From positions 23,715-87,714 of the forward strand of contig NZ_SRRZ01000010.1 of assembly GCF_013179805.1 (NCBI RefSeq): DNA of 64,000 bases. The letters are read 5' to 3'. Under the pieces are notes generated by a model, which was not told where the DNA came from, ran no database searches, and worked only from the letters and a program-made list of their open reading frames with translations. The stretch comes from Microcoleus asticus IPMA8. GTDB lineage: Bacteria; Cyanobacteriota; Cyanobacteriia; Cyanobacteriales; Microcoleaceae. Shown here in pieces: positions 25,926 to 34,161 of the stretch; the stretch's first letter is position 1, and every line of letters begins with the position of its first letter. Made by a program: the position numbers and the translations under genes.

Positions 25926-27230
25926 ATGACAAATATGGACGCTTACTGGATGCCCTTCACTGCCAACCGACAGTTTAAAGCGAATCCGCGAATGTTGGTT
26001 TCTGCCAAAGATATGCACTTTACAAGCGATGATAACCGCTCAATTTTAGATGGTACTGCGGGGCTTTGGTGCGTGAATGCAGGACACGCGCGCGAGACAA
26101 TTGCCGAAGCAGTTAAACAGCAGGTTTTGCGTTTGGATTACTCCCCGGCTTTTCAGATGGGACATCCGGGGGCTTTTGAATTAGCGGAACGTTTGGTAAA
26201 GATGATTCCGGGCAATTTCGATCGCGTTTTCTTTACTAATTCGGGTTCGGAATCTGTTGAAACAGCGTTAAAAATTGCGATTGCTTATCACCGGGTGAAA
26301 GGTGAAGGAACTCGCCAAAGATTGATCGGCAGGGAACGCGGTTATCACGGCGTTGGTTTTGGGGGAATTTCTGTCGGGGGTATCGGTACAAACCGCAAGT
26401 ATTTTGGCAGTTTGCTCACGGGAGTCGATCATTTGTCTCACACTCACAATCTCGAACACAATGCTTTCAGCCGCAAACAACCGGAATGGGGAGCGCATTT
26501 GGCGGATGAATTGGAGCGGATTGTCGCTTTGCACGATGCGTCTAATATTGCAGCGGTAATTGTCGAACCCGTAGCGGGTTCAACGGGGGTTTTGATTCCG
26601 CCGAAAGGTTATTTAGAGCGGCTGCGGGCGATTTGCGACAAATACGGAATTCTGCTGATTTTTGATGAGGTAATTACCGGATTCGGGCGGCTCGGCTCTA
26701 GTTTTGCAACGGAATATTTTGGGGTGGTTCCCGATATTGTGACGGCGGCAAAAGGGATAACTAACGGTACGGTACCGATGGGCGCGGTGTTTGTGAAAGA
26801 GGGGATTTACGATGCTTTTATGAATGCTCCTGAAAATGCGATCGAGCTTTTTCACGGTTATACTTATTCTGGTCATCCTCTGGCTTGTGCGGCTGCTTTG
26901 GCGACGCTGGATATTTATGAGGAAGAAAGGTTATTTGAACGGGCAGATAAGATGGCTGGTTACTGGGAGAATGCGGTTCATTCTTTGAATGGCGTGCGGC
27001 ACGTGATTGATGTTCGCAATCTGGGACTTGTGGCGGGAATTGAGTTGGAATCTATTGCTGGGAAGCCGGGGAAACGGGCTTTTGATTGTTTTTTGCAGTG
27101 CTATGAAAAAGGGTTACTAATTCGGACTACAGGTGATATTATTGTTTTGTCGCCACCGCTGATTATTGAGAAGGAACATATCGATCGCATTGTAGAAATT
27201 TTGACTGGGGTTTTGCAGGAGATGGAGTAG
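25926..27230 (+). CDS. Class III PLP-dependent aminotransferase (omega-amino acid:pyruvate type)
   Basis: 434 residues. It transfers an amino group from an omega-amino acid such as beta-alanine to pyruvate, using pyridoxal phosphate. Visible landmarks are YWMPFTANRQFKANPRML at the N-terminus, FFTNSGSESVETALK (phosphate-binding), RGYHGVGFGG, IFDEVITGFGRLG (PLP ring Asp) and AAKGITNGTVPMG with the Schiff-base Lys. The MPFTANR start and GRERGYHGVGF are typical of beta-alanine:pyruvate transaminases, but related enzymes use GABA or taurine, so the donor is uncertain. It is preceded by the ribosome binding site aaggat and stands alone between repeats. Confidence 0.88.
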   Translation: MTNMDAYWMPFTANRQFKANPRMLVSAKDMHFTSDDNRSILDGTAGLWCVNAGHARETIAEAVKQQVLRLDYSPAFQMGHPGAFELAERLVKMIPGNFDRVFFTNSGSESVETALKIAIAYHRVKGEGTRQRLIGRERGYHGVGFGGISVGGIGTNRKYFGSLLTGVDHLSHTHNLEHNAFSRKQPEWGAHLADELERIVALHDASNIAAVIVEPVAGSTGVLIPPKGYLERLRAICDKYGILLIFDEVITGFGRLGSSFATEYFGVVPDIVTAAKGITNGTVPMGAVFVKEGIYDAFMNAPENAIELFHGYTYSGHPLACAAALATLDIYEEERLFERADKMAGYWENAVHSLNGVRHVIDVRNLGLVAGIELESIAGKPGKRAFDCFLQCYEKGLLIRTTGDIIVLSPPLIIEKEHIDRIVEILTGVLQEME

Positions 27231-27245
27231 GATTAAAATGAGATT

Positions 27246-27378
27246 TTGCACCATTATCGCTTAACAGGCAGGATGCCTGTCCCACATTAACAGGCAAGAT
27301 GCCTGTTCCACAAACAGTAAATTTATTGTGGGGTGGGCATCCTGCCCGCCCATAAAAGGCTTATTGATTATTGTGCAA
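27246..27378. mobile_element. MITE-like palindromic element, copy 1
   Basis: The 133-base block begins TTGCACCATTATC and ends TTGTGCAA. It contains nested palindromes aacaggcaggatgcctgt and gggtgggcatcctgcccgccc. A second copy in inverted orientation lies at 46779-46915 and shares the whole order of blocks. There is no coding capacity. It is probably a non-autonomous element moved by a transposase elsewhere in the genome. Confidence 0.75.
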
Positions 27379-27504
27379 GATATCAGAGTAAATGAACCGC
27401 AAAGGCGCGGAAGATGCTGTTCTTCCTTCCTGTTCTTCGCGGTTCGTTCAAAACATTAAAAAGCGCTATAATAATTAACAACTAACGACGAATGACGAAT
27501 AACT

Positions 27505-28983
27505 ATGGTGCAATTAACTGCAAAAATCTCTGCTAACGAGTTGGCAAATTTGGCTGTAGATTTGATTCGGAAAACAGGTTGCGAGTACGGTGATGTGCGT
27601 TTTTGCAGTTACCGAAGGCAGAATCTTTACGCGCGCGATCGATCTTTAAGTCAACTGTCAGATAATGTAAGTTCCGGTTTTGGCGTGCGAGTGCTTCTAG
27701 ACGGCGCTTGGGGGTTTGCCGCCAGTCACAGCAAAACGCCGGCAGAGGTTGCAAGAATAGTCGCTTTGGCTGTAGAAATCGCTAAAGGCAGCCGCCTAAC
27801 TCAGAAGGAACCGGTGCGGTTAGTGCCTGTCGAAAAATATGTCGATACCTACATTACTCCGATCACCATCGATCCTTTTTCTGTAGCCGTTGCTGACAAA
27901 GCGGAACTGCTGCTAACTATTAACGAGAAGCTACTAGCACACGGCGCACAAGGCATCAAAAAAGCTTCTTCTTTTTTGCAGTCCAGCCGCGAAGACAAGG
28001 TTTTTGCTTCTACAGAAGGCTCGCTAATTGAACAAACAATCTACCGCAGCTATCCCGGTTTTGGCTGTACAGCAATTGCGGGCGGCGATGCCCAAAGTCG
28101 CAGTTACGATCGCCCGCCGATGAATATCGGTTACGAACATATTAATCCCGATGATTTGTTGAGTCAAGTCGAAAGAGTTGCTGCTGAAGCTATTGAAAAA
28201 GTCAGCGCTCCCACAGTCCCGGCTGGTATTTGCAAATCCCTGATTCTTAAGCCGACAAATTTGTATCTGACTATCCACGAATCAGTAGGACATCCAACTG
28301 AATTAGACCGGGTTTACGGCTACGAATCTAATTTTGCTGGCACGAGCTTTGCTACTACTGATAAGTTAAATAAACTGCAATACGCTGCACATTGGGTGAA
28401 TTTTAAGTGCGATCGCACTCAACCAGGCGGCCGCGGTACAATGGGTTACGATGATGAGGGCGTAAAATCACAAGATTGGTACGTTGTCAAGGATGGAATT
28501 TTAGTTGATTATCTCACTGACAGAGAGACGGCTTATCGTCTCGGACGCGGTAGCAGCAACGGTTCTGCTTACGCTGACAGTTGGTCGAGCGTGCCGATGG
28601 TGAGAATTCCCAATTTGGGATTGGAGCCGGGTCCGGATGGCGGCAGCCATACTGCTACTTTGGCACAGATGATTGCTGATACGGAAGACGGGATTTTAAT
28701 CGACGGTATAGGTAGTTATTCGATCGACCAGCAGCGACGCAATTTTCAATTCGGCGGCGATGCTTTTTGGAAGGTGGAAAAAGGTAAAGTTGTCGGTATG
28801 TTGAAGGATGTAACTTATCAGGCGATGACTACTGATTTCTGGAATCAAATAGATGCGATCGGGCCAGCTTCGGAGCTGGTTCAATGCGGTACTCATATAT
28901 GCGGAAAGGGCGAGCCGATGCAGGTTGCTCAAATGACTCACGCTTGTGTGCCGGTGCGAGTGAGGGATATTCAAATTGGGTAA
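27505..28983 (+). CDS. tldD: TldD-type metallopeptidase subunit
   Basis: 492 residues of the TldD/PmbA (PF01523) family. TldD and TldE form a heterodimeric zinc protease that degrades unfolded peptides and trims modified peptides such as microcin B17. The zinc site HESVGHPTELDR near residue 259 carries the family HExxxH, marking this as the catalytic TldD rather than TldE. The N-terminal GFGVRVLLDGAWGFAAS is also typical. It is followed 119 bases later by the partner gene on the same strand. Confidence 0.92.
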   Translation: MVQLTAKISANELANLAVDLIRKTGCEYGDVRFCSYRRQNLYARDRSLSQLSDNVSSGFGVRVLLDGAWGFAASHSKTPAEVARIVALAVEIAKGSRLTQKEPVRLVPVEKYVDTYITPITIDPFSVAVADKAELLLTINEKLLAHGAQGIKKASSFLQSSREDKVFASTEGSLIEQTIYRSYPGFGCTAIAGGDAQSRSYDRPPMNIGYEHINPDDLLSQVERVAAEAIEKVSAPTVPAGICKSLILKPTNLYLTIHESVGHPTELDRVYGYESNFAGTSFATTDKLNKLQYAAHWVNFKCDRTQPGGRGTMGYDDEGVKSQDWYVVKDGILVDYLTDRETAYRLGRGSSNGSAYADSWSSVPMVRIPNLGLEPGPDGGSHTATLAQMIADTEDGILIDGIGSYSIDQQRRNFQFGGDAFWKVEKGKVVGMLKDVTYQAMTTDFWNQIDAIGPASELVQCGTHICGKGEPMQVAQMTHACVPVRVRDIQIG

Positions 28984-29102
28984 TAGGGCATGGGGCATCG
29001 GTTCTTAGTTTATTAGTTAATTGCTAAGAATGCCCAATGCCCAATGTCCCATTTGCAATACCCAATTCGCAATGCCAAATTCTTAATGCCTAATTACTAA
29101 TC
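28984..29102. repeat. Tandem gcccaat-type repeat between tldD and tldE
   Basis: Positions about 29025-29098 consist of degenerate 7-base units (gcccaat, gccaaat, gcctaat). This STRR-like tract fills most of the gap between the two peptidase genes. Confidence 0.55.
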
Positions 29103-30449
29103 ATGATTGTAACAACATCGCCCGCAAGTTTAAGTGAAGACCAAGCCTTATCGGTAGTAGAAAAAGCAGTCAAATTATCCAAAGCAGAGGAAGTATTTGT
29201 AAGTCTCTCTACTGGCGAAGAATCTCTTTCGAGATTCTCGGAAAACCAAATCAGCCAAAATATCAGCAAAACTGTATTTAACCTGAGCATTACTAGCTAT
29301 TTTGGCAACAAAAGCGCCTCTGCTGCTGTTACAGAATTTGATGAAGATGCGATCGCCTCCGCAGTCAAGCGATCGGAAGAATTGGCCAGAATTGCGCCGG
29401 CAGACCCCGAATGGATGCCGTTGCTGCCGCCTCAAACCTACGATTTGCGATCGCCCGCATTCGACGCAGCAACGGCAACTGTATCGCCTCTAGCGCGGGC
29501 CAAAATGGTGCAGCAAGCTTGCGCCATTGCCGGACAGGGGGGGGCTCACGGTTCGGGTACTTTGAGCGCTGATGCGTCGCTGTACGCGATCGCCTCGTCA
29601 ACCGGACTCCGCGCCTGCAACCAATCTACAGAGGCAGATTTCAGCTTTACTGCTCGCATTGACAACGGTTCTAGCTGGGCTCAGAGCACTGCTTGGAGTA
29701 TCAACGAATTGCCGATCGCCCAATTAGCAGAACAAGTGCTCGATCGGGCGATCGCATCCCGCAACCCCCGCGAAGTCACTCCCGGCATTTATCCTGTAAT
29801 CTTTGACGGTGCTGCTTTTGCGGATTTGCTACCGTGGGTAATTTGGAGTTTGGATGCGAGGGCGGCGGATGAGGGGCGATCGTTTATGTCGATCGCCGAT
29901 GCAGAGGGAAAACCAGCGGGAAACCGTGCGGGGGAACAACTTTTTAGCCCGTTAGTGCAAGTGCAGCGCGATCCGGCTCATCCTTTGCTGCGATCGGATA
30001 CTTTTTTCGGCGACGGATTGAGCAATAACTATTTGGAAATCATCAAAGATGGCGTGCCTCAAAGTTTGTCTTATTCCCGCTACTGGGCCGCACAAAAAGG
30101 CAAAGAGGCAAAAGGTGCTTATTACCCGATCGTGATGACAGGTTCAGACCAAAGTTTAGCAGATTTAATTGCTCAAACCGAGCGAGGAATTTTCGTCAGT
30201 CGAGCTTGGTACGTTCGCTACGTGAATCCGAAAACTTTGGAAGTAACGGGAATGACTCGCGACGGTACTTTTTGGATTGAGGATGGCAAAATTGCTTATC
30301 CGATTAAAAACCTGCGTTTCAATCAAGTTTTACCTGATATGTTGCGCGATGTGGATGCAGTTAGTGCGGTGAAGCGTTACGGCGGTAGTGTCGTGCCCGG
30401 AGTGCGCGTGAAAGCTTTTAATTTCACCAGTATTACTGACAGTTTGTAA
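29103..30449 (+). CDS. tldE: TldE/PmbA-type peptidase subunit
   Basis: 448 residues, a paralogue of TldD without the HExxxH zinc motif, as expected for the non-catalytic TldE/PmbA partner. The N-terminus LSIT-SYFGNKSASAAVTEFD resembles the dimer-interface strands. The GTFWIEDGKIAYPIKNLRFNQ stretch near residue 390 is the conserved C-terminal strand region of the family. Together with tldD it should form the complete protease. Confidence 0.88.
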   Translation: MIVTTSPASLSEDQALSVVEKAVKLSKAEEVFVSLSTGEESLSRFSENQISQNISKTVFNLSITSYFGNKSASAAVTEFDEDAIASAVKRSEELARIAPADPEWMPLLPPQTYDLRSPAFDAATATVSPLARAKMVQQACAIAGQGGAHGSGTLSADASLYAIASSTGLRACNQSTEADFSFTARIDNGSSWAQSTAWSINELPIAQLAEQVLDRAIASRNPREVTPGIYPVIFDGAAFADLLPWVIWSLDARAADEGRSFMSIADAEGKPAGNRAGEQLFSPLVQVQRDPAHPLLRSDTFFGDGLSNNYLEIIKDGVPQSLSYSRYWAAQKGKEAKGAYYPIVMTGSDQSLADLIAQTERGIFVSRAWYVRYVNPKTLEVTGMTRDGTFWIEDGKIAYPIKNLRFNQVLPDMLRDVDAVSAVKRYGGSVVPGVRVKAFNFTSITDSL

Positions 30450-30464
30450 CTCGCACATTATAAC

Positions 30465-30528
30465 GTAGGGTGCGTCGCTCCAAACAATCTGTAATTAAAA
30501 TCGAAAATCTGGTAGCGACGCACCCTAC
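30465..30528. repeat. Perfect 15-bp inverted repeat after tldE
   Basis: GTAGGGTGCGTCGCT and AGCGACGCACCCTAC are exact complements around a 34-base loop. It lies 16 bases after the tldE stop and could terminate it. The same gtagggtgcgt core occurs in the palindrome at 43965-44032, so it belongs to a dispersed family. Confidence 0.75.
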
Positions 30529-30629
30529 AAGGGGTAGATTTTACCAACTATCTTGCCCTCAAACAAATTAGATTGTAAACCCGCCCTCATCCTTTACTCT
30601 TATAAATACAACATTAATCTAATTAAAAA

Positions 30630-31064
30630 ATGCCTCAAGTAGATATACATCCCGTTAAAAATCAACAAGAATTAGAAGAGATGTTTTACCAGCGGTGGCT
30701 GGTTTTGCGATCGCCTCTAGGAATGGAGATTGGTAGCGAAAGGGATAGTCACGAAGATGATGCTTTGCATTTAATTGCCATGTGCGATCGCAAAATCATT
30801 GCTTCAGCCAGACTGCGAGAATTATCCCCAAAATTAGGAAGCATCAGCTACGTTGCCGTCCTTCCTGAATTTCAAAATCAGGGAATTGGCACTAAATTGA
30901 TTAAAAATTTAATAGCAAAAGCTCAGCAAAAAAATCTCAACACTTTGAGACTTATGTCTCGCATTAATGCCATTAAATTTCACCAAAAACTCGGATTTTC
31001 CGAACAAGAAAATCCCTTTGAGTACCTGGGAATCCCGCACATATTTATGCAGTTAGAAATTTAA
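30630..31064 (+). CDS. GNAT-family N-acetyltransferase
   Basis: 144 residues. An acetyl-CoA-dependent transferase with the motif A signature SYVAVLPEFQNQGIGTKLIKNL, in which Q-x-x-G-I-G binds the pyrophosphate of CoA, and a C-terminal FHQKLGFSEQEN strand. The N-terminal segment (MFYQRWLVLRSPLGMEIGSE) resembles the ElaA/YjcF-type subgroup. The substrate is unknown. It converges with the sucrase/ferredoxin-like gene 95 bases away. Confidence 0.85.
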   Translation: MPQVDIHPVKNQQELEEMFYQRWLVLRSPLGMEIGSERDSHEDDALHLIAMCDRKIIASARLRELSPKLGSISYVAVLPEFQNQGIGTKLIKNLIAKAQQKNLNTLRLMSRINAIKFHQKLGFSEQENPFEYLGIPHIFMQLEI

Positions 31065-31159
31065 TCATCGGCCTATTTAAATTTTACACTCAAGTTTGAT
31101 GAAATTCTTGTGAGGTGTCCCGCCCGCAAAAAAGAATAATTTAGATGCGGGACAGCCGA

Positions 31160-32182
31160 TCACATAGTCTCGACCAATTTTGGCAGCGAAACTGAAGGAG
31201 AGATTGCAAACTTTAACTCCTCCTTTTTCGAGTAAAAATGGAGATTTTTTACCGAATATTTGACAAATTCTGACTCTTGTTTAGCACCACAGGAACCTTT
31301 GAGTCGAACAGTTTTTGTTTCATCTTTTACCAAATCGGCACGATAGGTGTACGTACCGTCGGCTTTTTCAAAGGTAATTTCCGCTAAAAAAGCATCATTC
31401 TTTGTGTCTAAATCGAGAATTTTGCTGGCGACTTTGTAGTTAAACCAATCCCACCCGTAAAGCACGATCAATTCTCTTTCCAAAACTTGGATAGGATTTG
31501 GCAAAATTCCCCAACCACGATAAACTTTATTCAAGCATTCGATATCGCCAGTTCGCGTTAAAATTGATTGGAACGACGCGCGATCGAGATTTCCGTAATA
31601 TCTGCCATCAGGCAAATCGATCGCAGTCGGTGCAAAGCGGTGTCCCCCAAAGTGACTGGCTCTCCAAACGCGAACATCATTCAATTCTAACTCAGAAGCT
31701 AAAGCAGTTGCTTGGGCATAAAAAGGATTGCCGTATCTCGCACAACACATATCATGACTGCCGTGAGTGCAAACCAAAATATCTCTAGTTTGCTTGTTTT
31801 CGGTTTCGCAACCAGGCACTTCTCCAGCTAAATAGCTTTTGACAACTCCCGCTACTTTATCAAAACTATCTACATTAAATTCATGCTTTTCGTAACCGCC
31901 AAAAAGTTCCTGTTCTTTATTTTCATAAATCAAAACTTTTCGCTGATTTGAACATTTGGTTCGATAGTTATTTATCAACAAAAATCGAATTTTCTGTTTT
32001 GAATGTTCTACTTCCTCTACCAAATCCTTGAGCTTTTGGGAAATTTGTTTAGAATTAAACGCTTCTGATTCCCAAGGTAAACAACATTCAATTAATATAT
32101 AGGTTTGGTAATTACTACCGCTGCCAATAATATCCTCTTCAACGCATTTAGAAGCATCAGCACAAAAAAACTTATCCATCAT
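31160..32182 (-). CDS. Sucrase/ferredoxin-like protein
   Basis: 340 residues of the Suc_Fer-like family (PF06999), which has a thioredoxin-like fold that in some members binds an iron-sulfur cluster. Candidate ligands are in CTHGSHDMCCARYGNP near residue 140 and the HFGGHRFAPTAI motif near residue 183. These fit the family pattern of a Cys cluster followed by a His-rich motif. Further cysteines occur at the N-terminus (FFCADASKCVEED). The gene follows the JmjC-type gene by 75 bases on the same strand, so they are likely co-transcribed. It may supply electrons to the oxygenase; this is inference from context. Confidence 0.8.
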   Translation of the reverse strand: MMDKFFCADASKCVEEDIIGSGSNYQTYILIECCLPWESEAFNSKQISQKLKDLVEEVEHSKQKIRFLLINNYRTKCSNQRKVLIYENKEQELFGGYEKHEFNVDSFDKVAGVVKSYLAGEVPGCETENKQTRDILVCTHGSHDMCCARYGNPFYAQATALASELELNDVRVWRASHFGGHRFAPTAIDLPDGRYYGNLDRASFQSILTRTGDIECLNKVYRGWGILPNPIQVLERELIVLYGWDWFNYKVASKILDLDTKNDAFLAEITFEKADGTYTYRADLVKDETKTVRLKGSCGAKQESEFVKYSVKNLHFYSKKEELKFAISPSVSLPKLVETM

Positions 32183-32257
32183 TGTTTAACTCATTGTATG
32201 TGTTAGAAATTGATCTTTTTACAACCCATTTATAAGAACTCATGTTCTTCTCCAATT

Positions 32258-33406
32258 TTAACCAACAAAAATAATTCCTTCAACTACCAACTTCGACAAA
32301 AGTGGCACTACATCTATTTCCCAATCATAATCCGGCAACCAATCCATAACATCTTCCCCAGTAAAAAACTCCGTACTAAATAAATTGTCCGTAAATTTAG
32401 CTGTGACTCCTCTCAGGGATACTTCTTTACCTGCAACAACTATTTTGTATCCGCCACCATCAGATAATTCGTGAATTCTCACCCGCTGAAACTTGGGAAT
32501 TCTAAACTTGGTTTGCACACCACAGGGAAAAATATTGAATCCTGCTTGATGTGGCAAAGAATATTTGGCAACAGGTTTTCCTAAACTGTCCAGATAACTG
32601 CTATACTCATCTGCAAGATTTTTACTGTTTGCGTAGCGGTGCAATTGGGCAATTAAACTGTTGACATTTGCATTGATAGAATCGGGGTTTGTTCGTAGCG
32701 GTAAACTTTTGCGCCAATCTGATTGTTCGCGCAATTCGCTAACCAACCATTCTAAAAAGTCAATTCCGGTTTTGCAATGTATTCCTAATGTTAAATGCAG
32801 CGATGGTTCTTCGCAAGCAACTGCATAATGCCAATGTCCGCGCGGTATGTAAAGCACATCCCCTGGATGTAAAATACAGCTTAAATATGCTTCGGTTTCT
32901 GGTGGGGGAAAAGATGAGGATTTTTGATCTTTCAGCGGACACTTAATTGTGTCTTCAAATACATACCACTGCTTGATTCCGTCTACTTGCAATATAAAAA
33001 CTTCGTGGGTGTCATAATGGGAAAAAAAGCCTTGTTTTTCCGGCCAGGAACAGTAGGCATTTACTTGATTTCCATAGCCAAAATCTGATTTTATTTCCGC
33101 AGCAAAGAGAGCGATTTCTGGAATTAGTTTATGTACTTCATTGATAATTAAAGTTGCTCCCGATTGGCAAGATTTGATGAGGTTTTCATTGGCACTTTCA
33201 TCAAGGACTTTTCCTCCTATTGCTAATCGGATCTCGGGGTATTTTAATTCGTGAAAGTTGAGAAGGTAGTTCAGTTTTTCCCAGGAAAATAAATGTGAAA
33301 AGTCTTTTTTGCCTTCGCTGGGAATTACAACTGCTTTGGTTGTCCAGTTGTCATCTAGAAAATCTTTGAGATTGTATGGTTGCAATAGGTTGGCGATCGA
33401 TCGCAT
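32258..33406 (-). CDS. JmjC/cupin-type Fe(II)/2-oxoglutarate oxygenase
   Basis: 382 residues. A double-stranded beta-helix oxygenase of the Cupin_4/JmjC type, which hydroxylates protein or peptide side chains in known members. Iron ligands are visible as FSHYDTHEVFILQ (His-x-Asp) near residue 136 and IPRGHWHYA near residue 195, with VLYIPRGHWH the usual strand. The N-terminus (FLDDNWTTKAVVIPSEG) matches the ROXA-like entry segment, and the C-terminal about 120 residues would form a dimerisation and wing part. It lies between a 50-residue peptide gene and a sucrase/ferredoxin-like gene on the same strand. Peptide hydroxylation is the favoured role; a ribosomal-protein target is the alternative. 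Confidence 0.8.
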   Translation of the reverse strand: MRSIANLLQPYNLKDFLDDNWTTKAVVIPSEGKKDFSHLFSWEKLNYLLNFHELKYPEIRLAIGGKVLDESANENLIKSCQSGATLIINEVHKLIPEIALFAAEIKSDFGYGNQVNAYCSWPEKQGFFSHYDTHEVFILQVDGIKQWYVFEDTIKCPLKDQKSSSFPPPETEAYLSCILHPGDVLYIPRGHWHYAVACEEPSLHLTLGIHCKTGIDFLEWLVSELREQSDWRKSLPLRTNPDSINANVNSLIAQLHRYANSKNLADEYSSYLDSLGKPVAKYSLPHQAGFNIFPCGVQTKFRIPKFQRVRIHELSDGGGYKIVVAGKEVSLRGVTAKFTDNLFSTEFFTGEDVMDWLPDYDWEIDVVPLLSKLVVEGIIFVG

Positions 33407-33482
33407 AATTCTTTATGACAATTTTTCTCAATAAAAGTTGAACAAATTAATTTTGAGAGGCAATGCCCCTATAGTTATCCCG

Positions 33483-33516
33483 CAAGCAAGGAGTACAATC
33501 TATTACTTCTTGCTTG
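33483..33516 (-). promoter_or_regulatory. Strong hairpin between the small peptide gene and the JmjC gene
   Basis: CAAGCAAGGAGTA and TACTTCTTGCTTG form a 13-bp stem with one G-T pair and an eight-base loop. It lies 33 bases downstream of the peptide stop and 77 bases upstream of the oxygenase start. There is no U-tract on the minus strand, so it looks like a stabilising or partial-readthrough structure, which is often seen after highly expressed precursor-peptide genes. Confidence 0.6.
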
Positions 33517-33548
33517 GGGATGCGAAGTCTAACAGAAAAGACTTTTAA

Positions 33549-33701
33549 TTATTCGTTGCTAACGTCGTCACCATCAGCATCAACATTCAGATGAGATGAG
33601 AGGTTTTTAGCTGTTACCTGCTTGGCAATTTCCTTGACTTCAACTTGAATTTTGCTGGCACGGGATTGTTTGAAAGTCGATCCGTCAATTTGCTTTGACA
33701 T
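33549..33701 (-). CDS. Small 50-residue peptide, possible modification substrate
   Basis: A frame of 50 codons plus stop starts at the ATG at 33701, with GGAGA about five bases upstream as ribosome binding site. The peptide begins MSKQIDGSTFKQSRASK, has an amphipathic middle (KIQVEVKEIAKQVTAKN) and ends with SSHLNVDADGDDVSNE. It has no Cys and is rich in Asp/Asn and Ser at its C-terminus. No family is recognised. The leader-like helix followed by a small polar tail, a hairpin behind the gene and a JmjC-type oxygenase downstream fit a ribosomally made precursor whose tail is hydroxylated. This is a hypothesis; it may instead be a free small protein. Confidence 0.55.
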   Translation of the reverse strand: MSKQIDGSTFKQSRASKIQVEVKEIAKQVTAKNLSSHLNVDADGDDVSNE

Positions 33702-34161
33702 AAATGTCTCCAAATGTAGTAAACCGATCTAGCTCAGATGTTCCTTAACAATTGTGTTGAGGGTTCAATCTCAAGCTCTAAGTACCTTAGCATAAAGTCA
33801 ATAAATTGCACAAGTAGTTAATAAAGATTTTCAAGAGCTGAGAAGAAAGCTCATCCGCAAGAGTGAGAAATTAAGTTGAGCATGAGAGCTGAAGTCCTCT
33901 GCAAGTAAGAGTTTTAAGGTTTACCGCCTATGTTGCCGCGGTCAGCGCTATAAATAGAGGGATGGAAATGCGAGGACTTGTTGAATATTATTCTTGATAA
34001 GCTGGCATTGGTAAACCGACGCATCTGCCTTAAGGTAGATTATTTTTTTGAGACTTAGGATTAAAACCAGCTACTATGGTGATCGGTCAGTTATCAGTTG
34101 TCAGTAGTAACCACTAACAATTAACAATTAACAATTAACCATTACCATTAACCATTAACAA
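33702..34161. other. Divergent intergenic region with repeats
   Basis: About 460 bases with no further gene. From 34100 to 34160 the sequence is a tandem of 7-base units (aacaatt, aaccatt), an STRR tract immediately ahead of the rRNA methyltransferase start. The part near 33720-33830 should hold the promoter of the peptide gene, but I cannot place it. Confidence 0.4.
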
